From Dyadobacter bucti (lineage in GTDB: Bacteria > Bacteroidota > Bacteroidia > Cytophagales > Spirosomataceae), in assembly GCF_005869225.1 (NCBI RefSeq), contig NZ_SWFP01000002.1, positions 992,001 to 1,056,000 of the forward strand: a DNA stretch of 64,000 nucleotides. Direction: 5' to 3'. The translations under genes were made by a program, and so were the position numbers. The notes beneath the pieces were generated by a model that saw only the letters and a program-made list of their open reading frames with translations, was not told the origin of the DNA and made no database searches. Position 1 is the stretch's first letter, and every line of letters starts with the position of its first letter. Of the stretch, positions 26,593 to 35,352 are shown one piece after another.

Positions 26593-26805
26593 TTATAGAT
26601 TGCTAATTTTTCGCAACATTGAGTACATCTTCGAGATGTAGGTTCTCGAACCGTAATCAAATGATACGACCTGATCTGGTGTCGTCTGAGATGCCAACAC
26701 ATGCTCCGGCTTTCTCAGGTAGTTGAATTCGTGCCCGACAATAGACGATGGAACTTTCATACAAAGGACCTGCCGATTTTGGGCGAGGCGGTCGGCAAGC
26801 CCGAT
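26593..26805 (-). pseudogene. C-terminal remnant of a RES-domain toxin gene
   Basis: The minus strand reads without stops for 71 codons, ending at the stop 26593-26595. The segments LADRLAQNRQVLCMKVPSS and GHEFNYLRKPEH correspond to the C-terminal RES pattern of the type VPSxxVPxExNYLxNPxHPD. RES toxins degrade NAD and normally have about 150 residues or more with a conserved N-terminal Arg and Tyr; that part is missing, as is an Xre-type antitoxin. ATG 26758-26760 could start a 55-residue product, but I read this as a decayed gene. Recognition is from memory of the motif, so the family call is moderate. Confidence 0.45.
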
Positions 26806-26891
26806 TTAAAATGGGAGCGATGCGCTGACCCTCCGGAGTTCAGACACTCCATTAACTGAAAAAGAGCCCCGCCCCGGAGGCAAGCCTGATC

Positions 26892-27167
26892 CTACGCATT
26901 TGAATAAGATTTCTTGTGGACCAGATCGGCTAGTTGATCGATCAGTTCGTCAGTCTGGTCAAGATATTGCGTTTCGTCCAGCAAGCCTTGCTGGTAAGAG
27001 TGATAGAGGACGTCCAGGTCTGCCTTGATCTGGCCGCGGTGCCGGACCTTGGTACGGACAGGCTGTTTTTTGGGGGGAAATTTAGATTCAAACCATTCAA
27101 CCACCTTGCTGATAATAAAACAGATCGTTCCGACGACAATAAAAAGTATAAGTTCAAGAAGTATCAT
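26892..27167 (-). CDS. Small single-pass membrane protein
   Basis: 91 residues. One hydrophobic helix at residues 2-20 (LLELILFIVVGTICFIIS), a basic linker (KFPPKKQPVRTKVRHRGQ), then an acidic helical tail (LDVLYHSYQQGLLDETQYL), which resembles a short SHOCT-like helix pair. Cytoplasmic tail likely by the positive-inside rule. Not recognised. It stands between a toxin remnant and a divergent-looking gap before the propeller lipoprotein. Confidence 0.6.
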   Translation of the reverse strand: MILLELILFIVVGTICFIISKVVEWFESKFPPKKQPVRTKVRHRGQIKADLDVLYHSYQQGLLDETQYLDQTDELIDQLADLVHKKSYSNA

Positions 27168-27301
27168 TACGTCCGACAGTTTATTGATTACGCTACATCA
27201 TCCGGATCCGGTTATAGCTATAAACTTAAAAAAAACCGTCGTGGGATACAATGATTAAGAAGGGTTTAAAATTTTGAATGACCGAAACGGCAGATATGGT
27301 A

Positions 27302-29023
27302 TTATTGCTGCATGCCGCTGATGCTCGGATGATGCACGGCTCCGGCCGCCGTCACCACAACAGGGCTGCTGTACATTTCGTTATCTACCGAATAACTCCA
27401 TTTTTTCACACCAGTCGAAGCGTCGACAGCATAAAACATTCCATCTCTGCTCCCGAAATAGGCAACTCCGTTTGCCACCACTGCGCTGCTGATCACGAAA
27501 TCTTCAACGGAGATTTTCCACTTTTGCTGTAACGACCCCGCTTCCAGGGCATAAAATCTTTTACCGGAGCCGACGTATACGACATTATCCGAAATTATCG
27601 GGCTGGGCGGATCGAAGCCTATTGCCGTGGGTGTGAATTCCAGTGTTTCGTTCTTTGAAGGATAAGAATCCCTAGGTTCGATGCCTGTGATCCCGCTGCC
27701 GCTTTTGAGATAAATGACACCATTGCTCATCGTTGGCCCTCTCGCCGAAATATACCCGATGGGGCTATGCAGTTCTCTGAATGTCAAATTGTTGGTAGTT
27801 AGATCAATGGTATATAAAAATCCCAGGTCCGTAAAAAATAGCTTATTATCTGCAATACACGGATTCGACATGATATCCGGACTGATTGTTTCCAGATACT
27901 GCGATTTCAGAGGTATCGTTTTTTCCCATTTCTTGGTGCCCGATTTGGCATCCAGGGCAACGATTTTTTTGTCGATAGGACAGTATACTATGCCATTATG
28001 AACTACAGAGCCTTCCTGTGCACTCTTCCCCACCTGTGTCTCCCATTTAATTCCGCCGGTTTTTATGTCTACCGCAAAAACTTTACTGATTTTTTGGTCA
28101 TAGGCACCGGTATACCCTGTGCAATAAAGAATCCCCTCCGAAACAACTGGACTTCCTGAATGTGAAAAACTAGGGTTGATTTTCCAGATTTCCTTTCCGG
28201 TGAACAGATCCATGGCGTATACCCATCCCCCGGCGGTCAGATAAATAGTATTGTCAAAAACCGCAACGGTGTTCGATGTGGTCTCCCGCCCGAGTTCTTC
28301 TTTAAATTTCCATATCGGTTTGCCCGTAGCGCCGTCCAGCGCCATATCATCGATAAATACGATGTCCGTTTTTCCAGGCATAATTCCCCGGTCGATCTTC
28401 ACTTCGTAAAGCTGTGACCCTCCATCCTCTGCCGTAACCGTATAGGTTACCGCTTTTGTGAAATTTTGGGCAACTCCCGAAGCCGGGGACACGGTAGCAT
28501 TCTCCCCCAGCACAATGGTAGGCACAAGCGAGGTTAGGTCGGCATCATGCGGTAAAACAGCTGTGATTTTGTACGTATCAGGATTAATCGTGGCTTCTAT
28601 TTTTGGACTGAAAGCCGTGAAGTAAAATCCGGTAATCCTTTTGTCCTTTGAAAGGGCACCCTGCTTTATAGTCAGTTTAACTGTGATTGTCTTTTTGTCC
28701 CCCGATGGAGCTACTAAAGTAAAATTCACGGGATTGGTGAAGTCATTCCCTTTGGTATGATCGGGTGTTATTGTTGTCCCCTTAATGACCGGGATCAACA
28801 ACCTCAAATTCTTAATATCCGTCCCCTTCGGAACCGTTATATTGTATGTAGACTTCAGCGTGTCGTAAGTTACCTGAACTCCGGAAACTCCAAAAACCGA
28901 TATATTTCCAGTGATTATTTTGGTATCACCGGCCGGTGGAGCTGGCTCTGATTGTTGTTTACAAGAGATCACGAGCATTGTGACAGCACAAATAACATAG
29001 AATAATTTAAATGTAGTTCTCAT
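27302..29023 (-). CDS. Lipoprotein with Ig-like repeats and PQQ-type beta-propeller
   Basis: 573 residues from ATG 29021-29023. Lipoprotein signal (VTMLVISC, Cys at about 21) followed by an acidic and Pro-rich linker. Two beta-sandwich repeats of the DUF5018/cell-surface type occupy about 35-210 (NFTLVAPSGDKKTITVKLTI and VTYTVTAEDGGSQLYEVKI are equivalent strands). Then a BamB-like PQQ propeller runs to the end, with repeated blades such as VYAMDLFTGKEIWKI, VFAVDIKTGGIKWE and FYAVDASTGVKKWSY. It is probably surface-exposed or periplasmic. The fold alone does not prove PQQ binding; a scaffold or ligand-binding role is equally possible. Confidence 0.88.
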   Translation of the reverse strand: MRTTFKLFYVICAVTMLVISCKQQSEPAPPAGDTKIITGNISVFGVSGVQVTYDTLKSTYNITVPKGTDIKNLRLLIPVIKGTTITPDHTKGNDFTNPVNFTLVAPSGDKKTITVKLTIKQGALSKDKRITGFYFTAFSPKIEATINPDTYKITAVLPHDADLTSLVPTIVLGENATVSPASGVAQNFTKAVTYTVTAEDGGSQLYEVKIDRGIMPGKTDIVFIDDMALDGATGKPIWKFKEELGRETTSNTVAVFDNTIYLTAGGWVYAMDLFTGKEIWKINPSFSHSGSPVVSEGILYCTGYTGAYDQKISKVFAVDIKTGGIKWETQVGKSAQEGSVVHNGIVYCPIDKKIVALDAKSGTKKWEKTIPLKSQYLETISPDIMSNPCIADNKLFFTDLGFLYTIDLTTNNLTFRELHSPIGYISARGPTMSNGVIYLKSGSGITGIEPRDSYPSKNETLEFTPTAIGFDPPSPIISDNVVYVGSGKRFYALEAGSLQQKWKISVEDFVISSAVVANGVAYFGSRDGMFYAVDASTGVKKWSYSVDNEMYSSPVVVTAAGAVHHPSISGMQQ

Positions 29024-29260
29024 AGTATTACTCAATAAAAAACATCTTTATAAAGCGGTATTTCATTATTTGAATTATAGAAATTAACCTGTATCAGCAA
29101 CTCGATTTTCATAAATATCATAACAAGACTATTCTCTAAAAATTAACAGTCATGAAATGCCAATTTTGTTGCACGAAAGCCGGATAATATCTCATCAATC
29201 GATTTTATCAATAAAAATGTTTTCCATATTTTTAAATTAAAAAATATCCCTTCTTCTTGC

Positions 29261-31063
29261 TTGAAAACTCAACGGCTGCTTACTATTTTAACTCTGTTTC
29301 AAGGAATGATCGGTTTTGCATTTGCGCAGGAACCAAAGTTCCTCCCGCCGCAGCCTCATAAACTTCTTTATGCAGATACGGTGTATCGCGAGGCTATTGC
29401 CAGAAAAGACACAAATTTGCTTGCCGAGGCATTTTACCTGTACGGAAAAACCTACGAATCTACCGGTGACTTAATTACTTCTGAAAGGTGGTTGCTGAAA
29501 TCATTGCGGCTATTGGAGCCGAGAGGAAATTCGCCGGAACTGAGCCGTTTATATAACCGGCTCGGCGTTAATGCGATTGTCCGCAATAAATATGAAGAAG
29601 CGCTCAAATATATCACAAGATCGGTCAGTATTGCGGAACAGACCGGTTCCAGGTTAAATATGGACCGAAGCTACGGAAACCTGGCCAATCTGCACGGAAA
29701 AGACTGGTCTGAGGGTGGTAAAAGACCCGGGCTTCCGAAACCAAAACCCGACAGCGTCTTTTATTATTATCAAAAGATCAAACAAATGGCAGAACAAGAT
29801 CGCGATTCTGTAAGATTAGCATACATTCAGAAGGAAATAGGGGATTTTTTCTGGACATACCATGGCGACAGGGCGAAATTATTGAGCTATTACGACAAGG
29901 CGCTAACACTATACCGAGCTAAAAAAAAGGATCGGGAAACCATGGATTTACAGCTTCGCCTGGCCGATTACTATATGGACATGCACGAATATAAAGCTGC
30001 ATGGAAAATGCTTGAAAGTGCCCAAAAAATATGCATCGAGCGACAGTACAATGTATTTGGTATTAAACAGATATTTGAAGAGTTGTATTCGAAATATTAT
30101 AGTCAGACAGGCAACTGGCGGCTGGCTTTTCAGCATTCTGAGAAGCTTAGAAATCTGCAGGTTTCCAATTATCGGGCCGATCGCGATCTGACAATTTCGA
30201 GGCTCGGGAAAGAATTTGAAGCGGATAAGAAAGATGTGCTGCTCAAAGCAAAAGATAAGGAGCTGATACTGAGATCAAAGGCATTTAAGGCGCAGCAACG
30301 GCTTACTTTTGTATTGATTGTTTTGTTCTGGGTGACCGCTGGGCTCAGCTTTGTGTTCTACCGGCTATCCAAAAAGAATAAAAAAATAAGTGAGCAAAAC
30401 GAGCTATTGGTCCGGGAACAAAACCATCGCGTCAAAAACAATCTTCAGGCGATATCCAGTTTGTTGAGCCTGCAGTCGGACGTACTCCGGGATCCCGGCG
30501 CGATCATGGCGATTGAGGAGACCCGGTTACGGGTTCAAAGTATTGCTATTCTACATCGCAAATTATACGATAATAAAGAACTGGCCAGGGTCTTTCTTCC
30601 CGATTTCCTGAAAGATCTTGCCGAGAATATACTGTCGGCTTATGGATATGAAAATGTTCGTACGGATCTGAAAATCAGTCCAGTGTACCTTTCCGCAGAC
30701 AAGGCCGTTCATCTTGGGCTGATTGTCAACGAGATTGTTACCAATGCATGCAAATACGCTTTTCCGAAAAATAACAAGCCGGCACTTCGTGTGGAATGCG
30801 GCGATTTTAACGACGGGAAACAGCCTTGGGTGCGCTTGCTGGTGGCTGACAATGGGCCGGGTATGGATCTCGCGCCCCTTGCTGCAACGGAGACCGACGC
30901 CAGTAATCCACACAACAGTCAACTGGGATTTGGGCTGAGATTGATAAAAATGGAGTCCGAACAACTCTATGGATCGTACAAATTCAGTTATGAAAATGGC
31001 ACGGTTTTCCGGCTGGATTTCCCTCAATATAAGGACGAAACTGCACTTGCAATCGAAAAATAA
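29261..31063 (+). CDS. TPR-containing sensor histidine kinase (HisKA_2 type)
   Basis: 600 residues. It starts with TTG at 29261; no in-frame ATG gives a signal peptide, and the stop upstream excludes a longer frame. Signal peptide ends FAFAQ. Tetratricopeptide repeats fill about 50-330, one membrane helix at about 347-368, a short coil, then HisKA_2 with His in REQNHRVKNNLQAISSLLSL and an ATPase domain with LIVNEIVTNACKYAF, VADNGPGMD and LGFGLRLIKMESEQL. It lies 22 bases upstream of a LytTR regulator, its probable partner. The periplasmic TPR sensor suggests a protein or peptide signal. Confidence 0.92.
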   Translation: MKTQRLLTILTLFQGMIGFAFAQEPKFLPPQPHKLLYADTVYREAIARKDTNLLAEAFYLYGKTYESTGDLITSERWLLKSLRLLEPRGNSPELSRLYNRLGVNAIVRNKYEEALKYITRSVSIAEQTGSRLNMDRSYGNLANLHGKDWSEGGKRPGLPKPKPDSVFYYYQKIKQMAEQDRDSVRLAYIQKEIGDFFWTYHGDRAKLLSYYDKALTLYRAKKKDRETMDLQLRLADYYMDMHEYKAAWKMLESAQKICIERQYNVFGIKQIFEELYSKYYSQTGNWRLAFQHSEKLRNLQVSNYRADRDLTISRLGKEFEADKKDVLLKAKDKELILRSKAFKAQQRLTFVLIVLFWVTAGLSFVFYRLSKKNKKISEQNELLVREQNHRVKNNLQAISSLLSLQSDVLRDPGAIMAIEETRLRVQSIAILHRKLYDNKELARVFLPDFLKDLAENILSAYGYENVRTDLKISPVYLSADKAVHLGLIVNEIVTNACKYAFPKNNKPALRVECGDFNDGKQPWVRLLVADNGPGMDLAPLAATETDASNPHNSQLGFGLRLIKMESEQLYGSYKFSYENGTVFRLDFPQYKDETALAIEK

Positions 31064-31085
31064 CAACATATTCACCCTGACTATC

Positions 31086-31838
31086 ATGGACAGATTAAAC
31101 ATCCTGATCGTTGAAGACGACGTCCTCACTGCTAACGACATACAAAGAACGCTTGAAAAAGCCGGCCACCAGGTGACTGCGGTTGCAAGATCTTTCAATG
31201 AAGCCGTGTTGGCTGTAAAGCGGCAAATACCGGATGTTGTTCTGCTGGACATCATGCTTTTGGGTTCACAGGATGGCATTGCGGTCGCGAGGGAAATATT
31301 GCTTTATAAACAACTACCCATCGTGGTATTGACAGCGAGCACAGAGGAGAAAACTTATCAGCGCGTAAAAGACACTTTTACTCCGGCAGGATATATCACC
31401 AAACCGTTTAACCCGCTCGATTTGAAACGCTCAGTCGACCTTGCATGGCAGAATTTCCGACTGGAAATATTGTCAGGTGCTGCTTCAACACTGCAGGACA
31501 GCGTTTTCCTGCCTGTTGAAAAAGGTTTTGAAAAGATCATAAAATCTGACGTCAAATATATCGCCACTCAAAAAGGGACACATTGCGTAAATATTTTTGA
31601 GATTTACAAAAAAGAACCCCGTTTGATACAGTTGTCAATGGGCCACCTTGAACAATATTTTTCCCTGCCCAATTTTTACAGGTTATCGCGATCGCTTTTG
31701 GTGAATCTTAACTACATTGAACGGATTGAAGGCGGGCAAATAAAAATACAGGATGAAAAAAATCTACTTACCATACCAGAAGCCGGCCGACCGGAACTCA
31801 TGAGACGTCTGACCGTTATCCGGAACCCCAGAAAATAA
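31086..31838 (+). CDS. LytTR-family response regulator
   Basis: 250 residues from ATG 31086; the frame upstream overlaps the kinase and has no start context. The receiver has VEDD, the phosphorylated Asp in PDVVLLDIMLLGSQDG and Lys in YITKPFN. The LytTR domain (about 150-245) has VKYIATQKGTHCVNIF and FYRLSRSLLVNLNYIE. Pairing of a HisKA_2 kinase with a LytTR regulator differs from the LytS pairing at 22919-25047. Target genes are unknown; the small secreted-protein genes downstream are candidates. Confidence 0.92.
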   Translation: MDRLNILIVEDDVLTANDIQRTLEKAGHQVTAVARSFNEAVLAVKRQIPDVVLLDIMLLGSQDGIAVAREILLYKQLPIVVLTASTEEKTYQRVKDTFTPAGYITKPFNPLDLKRSVDLAWQNFRLEILSGAASTLQDSVFLPVEKGFEKIIKSDVKYIATQKGTHCVNIFEIYKKEPRLIQLSMGHLEQYFSLPNFYRLSRSLLVNLNYIERIEGGQIKIQDEKNLLTIPEAGRPELMRRLTVIRNPRK

Positions 31839-32219
31839 TCTGTGTCAATTAATATGTTCTTTTGACAAAGTTTATTTCAAAAGCTGAGAATCCCTGTTTT
31901 ACATACTGATCAAAAAAAGTCTCCCAATTATCGGGAGCAGATACCGGTTTGTTTTTTCCTCCGATTTTTATCAAGAACTAAACCAAAAAGTCTTCGCGCT
32001 GCAAATACCCTGTTTCATTCAACATTATCCCCTATTGGCGCTGAATATTTGATACCAATATCGATAAATGTGATTTTTGTCAATCGTATTTTCAAAATTC
32101 ATTTTGGAAATACATAGTTATTTTATTGGCTAAAATTATTGATTGATTAAAAAATAAAAGTGTCCATCGAAAGCTAAAATTTATATATCTCAACTTACCT
32201 AAACTTAAATAGTAAATCT
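31839..32219. other. 381-base AT-rich gap
   Basis: No open frame is supported. A short hairpin (CTCCC 31921-31925 with GGGAG 31933-31937) lies near a later T-run and may end the LytTR transcript. The rest is AT-rich and probably holds the promoter of the gene at 32220. Confidence 0.5.
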
Positions 32220-32720
32220 ATGAAAACCTCTATTCTTTCACTGATTATTTGTCTTGTTACATTACATGCCAGATCACAAGCTATTGAAACTTTAAATAAG
32301 GTCAATCAGGGAGCTGCTACGTTAAATCAGGGAGCAAATACTTTAAACAATACCTCTGCCGCTGCAAATAATACTGCAAATGCCGTAGGAAATAGTTTCA
32401 GGACAATTAAGGGTCTTATTCCTGATAAAAAAAATAAAGAAAAAGAAATGACAGAAGCTGTAACTGCGACAACTTCAAACATATTGGTAACTATTGTAAA
32501 TGTGGATTATTCGAAATTAAAAGAAGTAGAAGAGCATGTTAAGTCAGTGTCAAAGGTTAAAAATACGTCGAAAAAATTCTCCTCCGCAAGTTCCACGATC
32601 AGTGTCGAGTATACAGGGCAAGCAGATGAGCTATGGGATGCATTGCCAGAGACAATTCGGAATATGTACGATCTGAAAGAGCTCGGGGACGGCGTGATCT
32701 CGCTGGAAGCAAAAAAATAA
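32220..32720 (+). CDS. Hypothetical secreted protein
   Basis: 166 residues with a signal peptide (ends LHARSQA at about 20). Residues 25-65 are low-complexity, rich in Asn, Thr and Ala (TLNQGANTLNNTSAAANNTA), an alternating helical pattern. The C-terminal half (75-166) is a compact alpha/beta segment (NILVTIVNVDYSKLKEVEEH, SISVEYTGQADELWDALP-like) reminiscent of a ferredoxin-like or heavy-metal-associated fold without Cys. No family recognised. It follows the TPR kinase/LytTR pair on the same strand. Confidence 0.7.
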   Translation: MKTSILSLIICLVTLHARSQAIETLNKVNQGAATLNQGANTLNNTSAAANNTANAVGNSFRTIKGLIPDKKNKEKEMTEAVTATTSNILVTIVNVDYSKLKEVEEHVKSVSKVKNTSKKFSSASSTISVEYTGQADELWDALPETIRNMYDLKELGDGVISLEAKK

Positions 32721-32770
32721 TTCAGTCGTGTCATCGTCAATCATACCAAGTACGCTTCTTCTCACAAGCT

Positions 32771-33283
32771 ATGAAAACTTACCTCAGTTTAAAAAGCATC
32801 CCGGTATATCTGGCAATAACAATGTTGCTGTGTGCTTGCGGCCCCAAGTCCGACGTAACGCCTGCTGACACAGAAGATATCCTCGGCCAATGGCGGCTGA
32901 AAACAGTTAAACTGGATGCAAAAGTCAAGGTTAACGGCCAGGTACAGCCAGTGAGCGATTCTGCCGAAGGAACAGCGGATCAGATCATCGAATTCAAAAG
33001 CGACGGTACCATTGCGGACCCGTCAGATATTTTTGGTACAAGTACATACACATGGAAATACACGGTGAAAGGAACTGAACTGGCCATCGGCGAACCCGAC
33101 GATATAGGCTATTTTGCACTTACTTCAGATTCAAAGACGATGAAGTGGCAAATGGACCTGGCACGCGCGCAGCGATCACTGAAAGAGACGGAAGGATTTT
33201 CATCGGTTTTTAACGTTGATGCCGCCGACATGCGGGACGCATTGGTAGAGTGTAACCTGGTCCTGGAATTCGTAAAAAAATAA
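32771..33283 (+). CDS. Hypothetical lipocalin-like lipoprotein
   Basis: 170 residues from ATG 32771; the overlapping frame from 32633 runs through the upstream gene and is not credible. Lipobox ITMLLCAC, Cys at about 19-21. The start of the mature part, ILGQWRLKTVKLD, and the later EFKSDGTI and YTVKGTELAI match the usual lines of the Bacteroidota lipocalin-like DUF family, in which a beta-barrel of about 130 residues binds small hydrophobic ligands. Function unknown. It starts 50 bases after the previous gene and may share its transcript. Confidence 0.72.
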   Translation: MKTYLSLKSIPVYLAITMLLCACGPKSDVTPADTEDILGQWRLKTVKLDAKVKVNGQVQPVSDSAEGTADQIIEFKSDGTIADPSDIFGTSTYTWKYTVKGTELAIGEPDDIGYFALTSDSKTMKWQMDLARAQRSLKETEGFSSVFNVDAADMRDALVECNLVLEFVKK

Positions 33284-33381
33284 CCTGTTATGGAATTACA
33301 TCCCATTGGAATTGAAATGAGGGCGTAGGCAGTAGATTTTAAGGGCGGGTTTGAGAAGACTGGCAAAAAAAGATCGTAAAG

Positions 33382-34284
33382 TCATTCCCCCAGACTCTCC
33401 ATCAACATCTTAATCACCCCGATAACCGCTTTGGGATTATCCCTGTGCAAATAGTGACCGCTGCCTGAAAGATAGACCAGCGATCCGCCCCGTGAAGACG
33501 AGTAGATAAATTTTTTCCACCTTTCGATGTTCACGTCCGCACGTATTTCAAAGAATTTAGCCTGATCGAAATCTTTGCTCCGTCGCTCAGGCGGCACCTC
33601 GAACTTACCGCCTATCAGAAAAAAAAGAGGCACGTCCGGTATCGGTAAACTGGCTATTTCCGCAAAATCGGTCTTCCTTAAATCCGTCAGAACCTGCACC
33701 TCACTCGACGGCCCGAAACGGACGGAATCTATAACTGATGGTTTGTAAAGACGGTCATATAACATCTCGTCAATCCGCTTTTCAGGGACGCCAAGCTTCC
33801 GGAAAATGTCGTTCCAGTTTTTTTTGGTTTCCGTAAAATCGGCCGGGTCCAGAAACACCAGCCCCGCAACTTCATCAGGATAATACCCGGCAAAGCCCCG
33901 GATATAAAGACCGCCCATCGAATGCCCCACCAAAATATACGGAGGTGCTATATTCTGGCTGGACAGAATTGCTTTTAAATTCCGGGCGACTACTTCGACC
34001 GTCGGCATTTTAAACACGCGCTCGGACCCTTCCACCCCGGCCCGGTCGTACGCAAAAACCGGGGCAGTTTGTGACAATTCGTCCAGGACTGTGTCCCAAT
34101 TCCCAAGCCCCATTCCCAGCCCGTTTTCAAAAACAAGAACGGGTGCATGCGCCTTCCGGTTTTCCAGTCCCTTGGTTAGAATATGGAACTGCTGGCCGTT
34201 CACAGAAACCAGTTTTTCCTGCGCAACCGCCGCCATGGTTACTTGCAGGCATATCAGTATCGGAATGACTCTCATCCATTTCAA
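33382..34284 (-). CDS. Alpha/beta hydrolase
   Basis: 300 residues with a signal peptide (ends VAAVAQE). The nucleophile elbow is GHSMGG with the catalytic Ser; the acid is probably in FFLIGGKFEVP or the preceding loop and His is in GSGHYLHRDNP. The oxyanion region is VFENGLGMGLGNWD. Exported esterase or haloperoxidase-like enzyme; substrate unknown. It begins 13 bases after the HxlR gene, so the two form an operon, and DoxX is divergent. That set resembles quinone or electrophile detoxification modules. Confidence 0.88.
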   Translation of the reverse strand: MKWMRVIPILICLQVTMAAVAQEKLVSVNGQQFHILTKGLENRKAHAPVLVFENGLGMGLGNWDTVLDELSQTAPVFAYDRAGVEGSERVFKMPTVEVVARNLKAILSSQNIAPPYILVGHSMGGLYIRGFAGYYPDEVAGLVFLDPADFTETKKNWNDIFRKLGVPEKRIDEMLYDRLYKPSVIDSVRFGPSSEVQVLTDLRKTDFAEIASLPIPDVPLFFLIGGKFEVPPERRSKDFDQAKFFEIRADVNIERWKKFIYSSSRGGSLVYLSGSGHYLHRDNPKAVIGVIKMLMESLGE

Positions 34285-34297
34285 GATTAAATCTTAG

Positions 34298-34636
34298 TTA
34301 TTTGCCAATCACCTCTTGCCGATGTGCAAGGCCCCAATAATGCAATGCTTCCAGCACATTTTCCAATGATTTACCGTGAGGTGTGATCGCATATTCCACG
34401 GTTGGCGGGAAAGTGTCATAGACAGTCCTGGTAACCAGCTTATTGGCTTCCAGATTCTTCAACTCTTTTGACAGCGTTTTGTCGGTAATGCCGGGCACTT
34501 CCTTGGATATTTGTTTAAACCTTTTGGTTCCTCCGGATAACGAAAATAAAATAAGCAGTTTCCAGCGCCCTTCAAGGGCCTCCAGAGCGTCTTTGATCGA
34601 CAGTGCAGTTTTGGGGCAGCCACCAGCAGTTAACAT
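34298..34636 (-). CDS. HxlR-family transcriptional regulator
   Basis: 112 residues of the HxlR/DUF24 winged helix type: ALEALEGRWKLLILFSLSGG, FKQISKEVPGITDKTLSKEL and VTRTVYDTFPPTVEYAITPHG. A single Cys at residue 7 in GGCPKT matches the redox-sensing Cys of YodB-like members, which react with quinones or diamide. It is divergent from the DoxX gene across about 130 bases that contain a perfect palindrome, and is followed by the hydrolase. It probably represses both sides. Confidence 0.92.
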   Translation of the reverse strand: MLTAGGCPKTALSIKDALEALEGRWKLLILFSLSGGTKRFKQISKEVPGITDKTLSKELKNLEANKLVTRTVYDTFPPTVEYAITPHGKSLENVLEALHYWGLAHRQEVIGK

Positions 34637-34682
34637 ACCGATTATTGTTGTTCAGTTCTAAAATACCGATACTATCCATTCA

Positions 34683-34712
34683 GATAGCGCTATCCAAAGC
34701 GGAAGCGCTATC
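34683..34712. promoter_or_regulatory. HxlR operator between hxlR and doxX genes
   Basis: GATAGCGCTATC (34683-34694) is a perfect 12-base palindrome, and its half GCGCTATC recurs at 34705-34712. Another CTATC and GATAG pair lies just before it. The cluster is centred between the two divergent starts. Confidence 0.6.
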
Positions 34713-34767
34713 AACCGGAAAGTAAAGGTATATACTTTTGACGGACGAATTCACAAAACGACCCGAT

Positions 34768-35175
34768 ATGAAAAGCGAACAAAAACCATCGAAAGCAATG
34801 AATATTACCCTCTGGACGGCGCAGGTAATTCTGGCGGCTACCTTTTTCTGGGCAGCTTACATGAAGCTCGCCCAACCGGCAGAGCAACTGGCCACTATGT
34901 GGCCCTGGACAAAAAATAATGAAATGCTGGTAACCTTATCCGGAATAGCGGATCTGCTGGCCGCCATCGGCCTGATCCTGCCCGGAATGTTTCGAATGTT
35001 GCCACAACTTACCATATACGCATGCATTGGAATCCTTGCATTAATGGCAGCCGCTATTATTTTCCATGTAAACAGAGGCGAGGCATCGCAAATTGGCATT
35101 AATATATTTGTAGCTGTGCTGGCAGTATTTGTCGTTTGGGGAAGGTTAAGGAAAGCTGTGATCGAGAGAAAATAG
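34768..35175 (+). CDS. DoxX-family membrane protein
   Basis: About 135 residues from ATG 34768; a TTG at 34738 is also in frame. Four hydrophobic helices (about 12-30, 55-75, 80-100, 108-125). The motif NITLWTAQVILAATFFWAAY and the PAEQLATMWPW loop are typical of DoxX/DoxD-like proteins, members of which act in quinone, thiol or oxidative stress functions. Divergent from the HxlR regulator. A decayed VapC tail begins seven bases after its stop on the other strand. Confidence 0.87.
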   Translation: MKSEQKPSKAMNITLWTAQVILAATFFWAAYMKLAQPAEQLATMWPWTKNNEMLVTLSGIADLLAAIGLILPGMFRMLPQLTIYACIGILALMAAAIIFHVNRGEASQIGINIFVAVLAVFVVWGRLRKAVIERK

Positions 35176-35181
35176 GTACTC

Positions 35182-35307
35182 TTATCGTTCACTTGTCTGG
35201 TCTGTCCAATTTCCCGACTCAATCTGATCCAGATTATCAGAATCACGAACATTCCGTGCAACAAGCGTGAGTGGGTAGGCAAGTGCTGTTGAGCCGATCA
35301 GCAAGTT
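35182..35307 (-). pseudogene. C-terminal remnant of a VapC-like PIN toxin
   Basis: The minus-strand translation ends at stop 35182-35184. NLLIGSTALAYPLTLVARNV followed by RD and a terminal NW matches the PIN-domain ending of the type LIAATALAHGLTLVTRNVRDF and ENW. The N-terminal two thirds with the first acidic residues, and any VapB antitoxin, are absent, and stops lie upstream in frame. It is a fossil of a toxin-antitoxin locus squeezed between doxX and the AraC gene. A GTG near 35337 could start a 51-residue product, which I do not consider functional. Confidence 0.6.
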
Positions 35308-35352
35308 AAAAATGGTTGTATGCTCAAAGCCAATCACGGCTTCCCTGCCTCA

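Noticed and set aside
35182..35307. Functional small toxin
   Set aside because: The PIN domain lacks its first acidic residues and has in-frame stops upstream.
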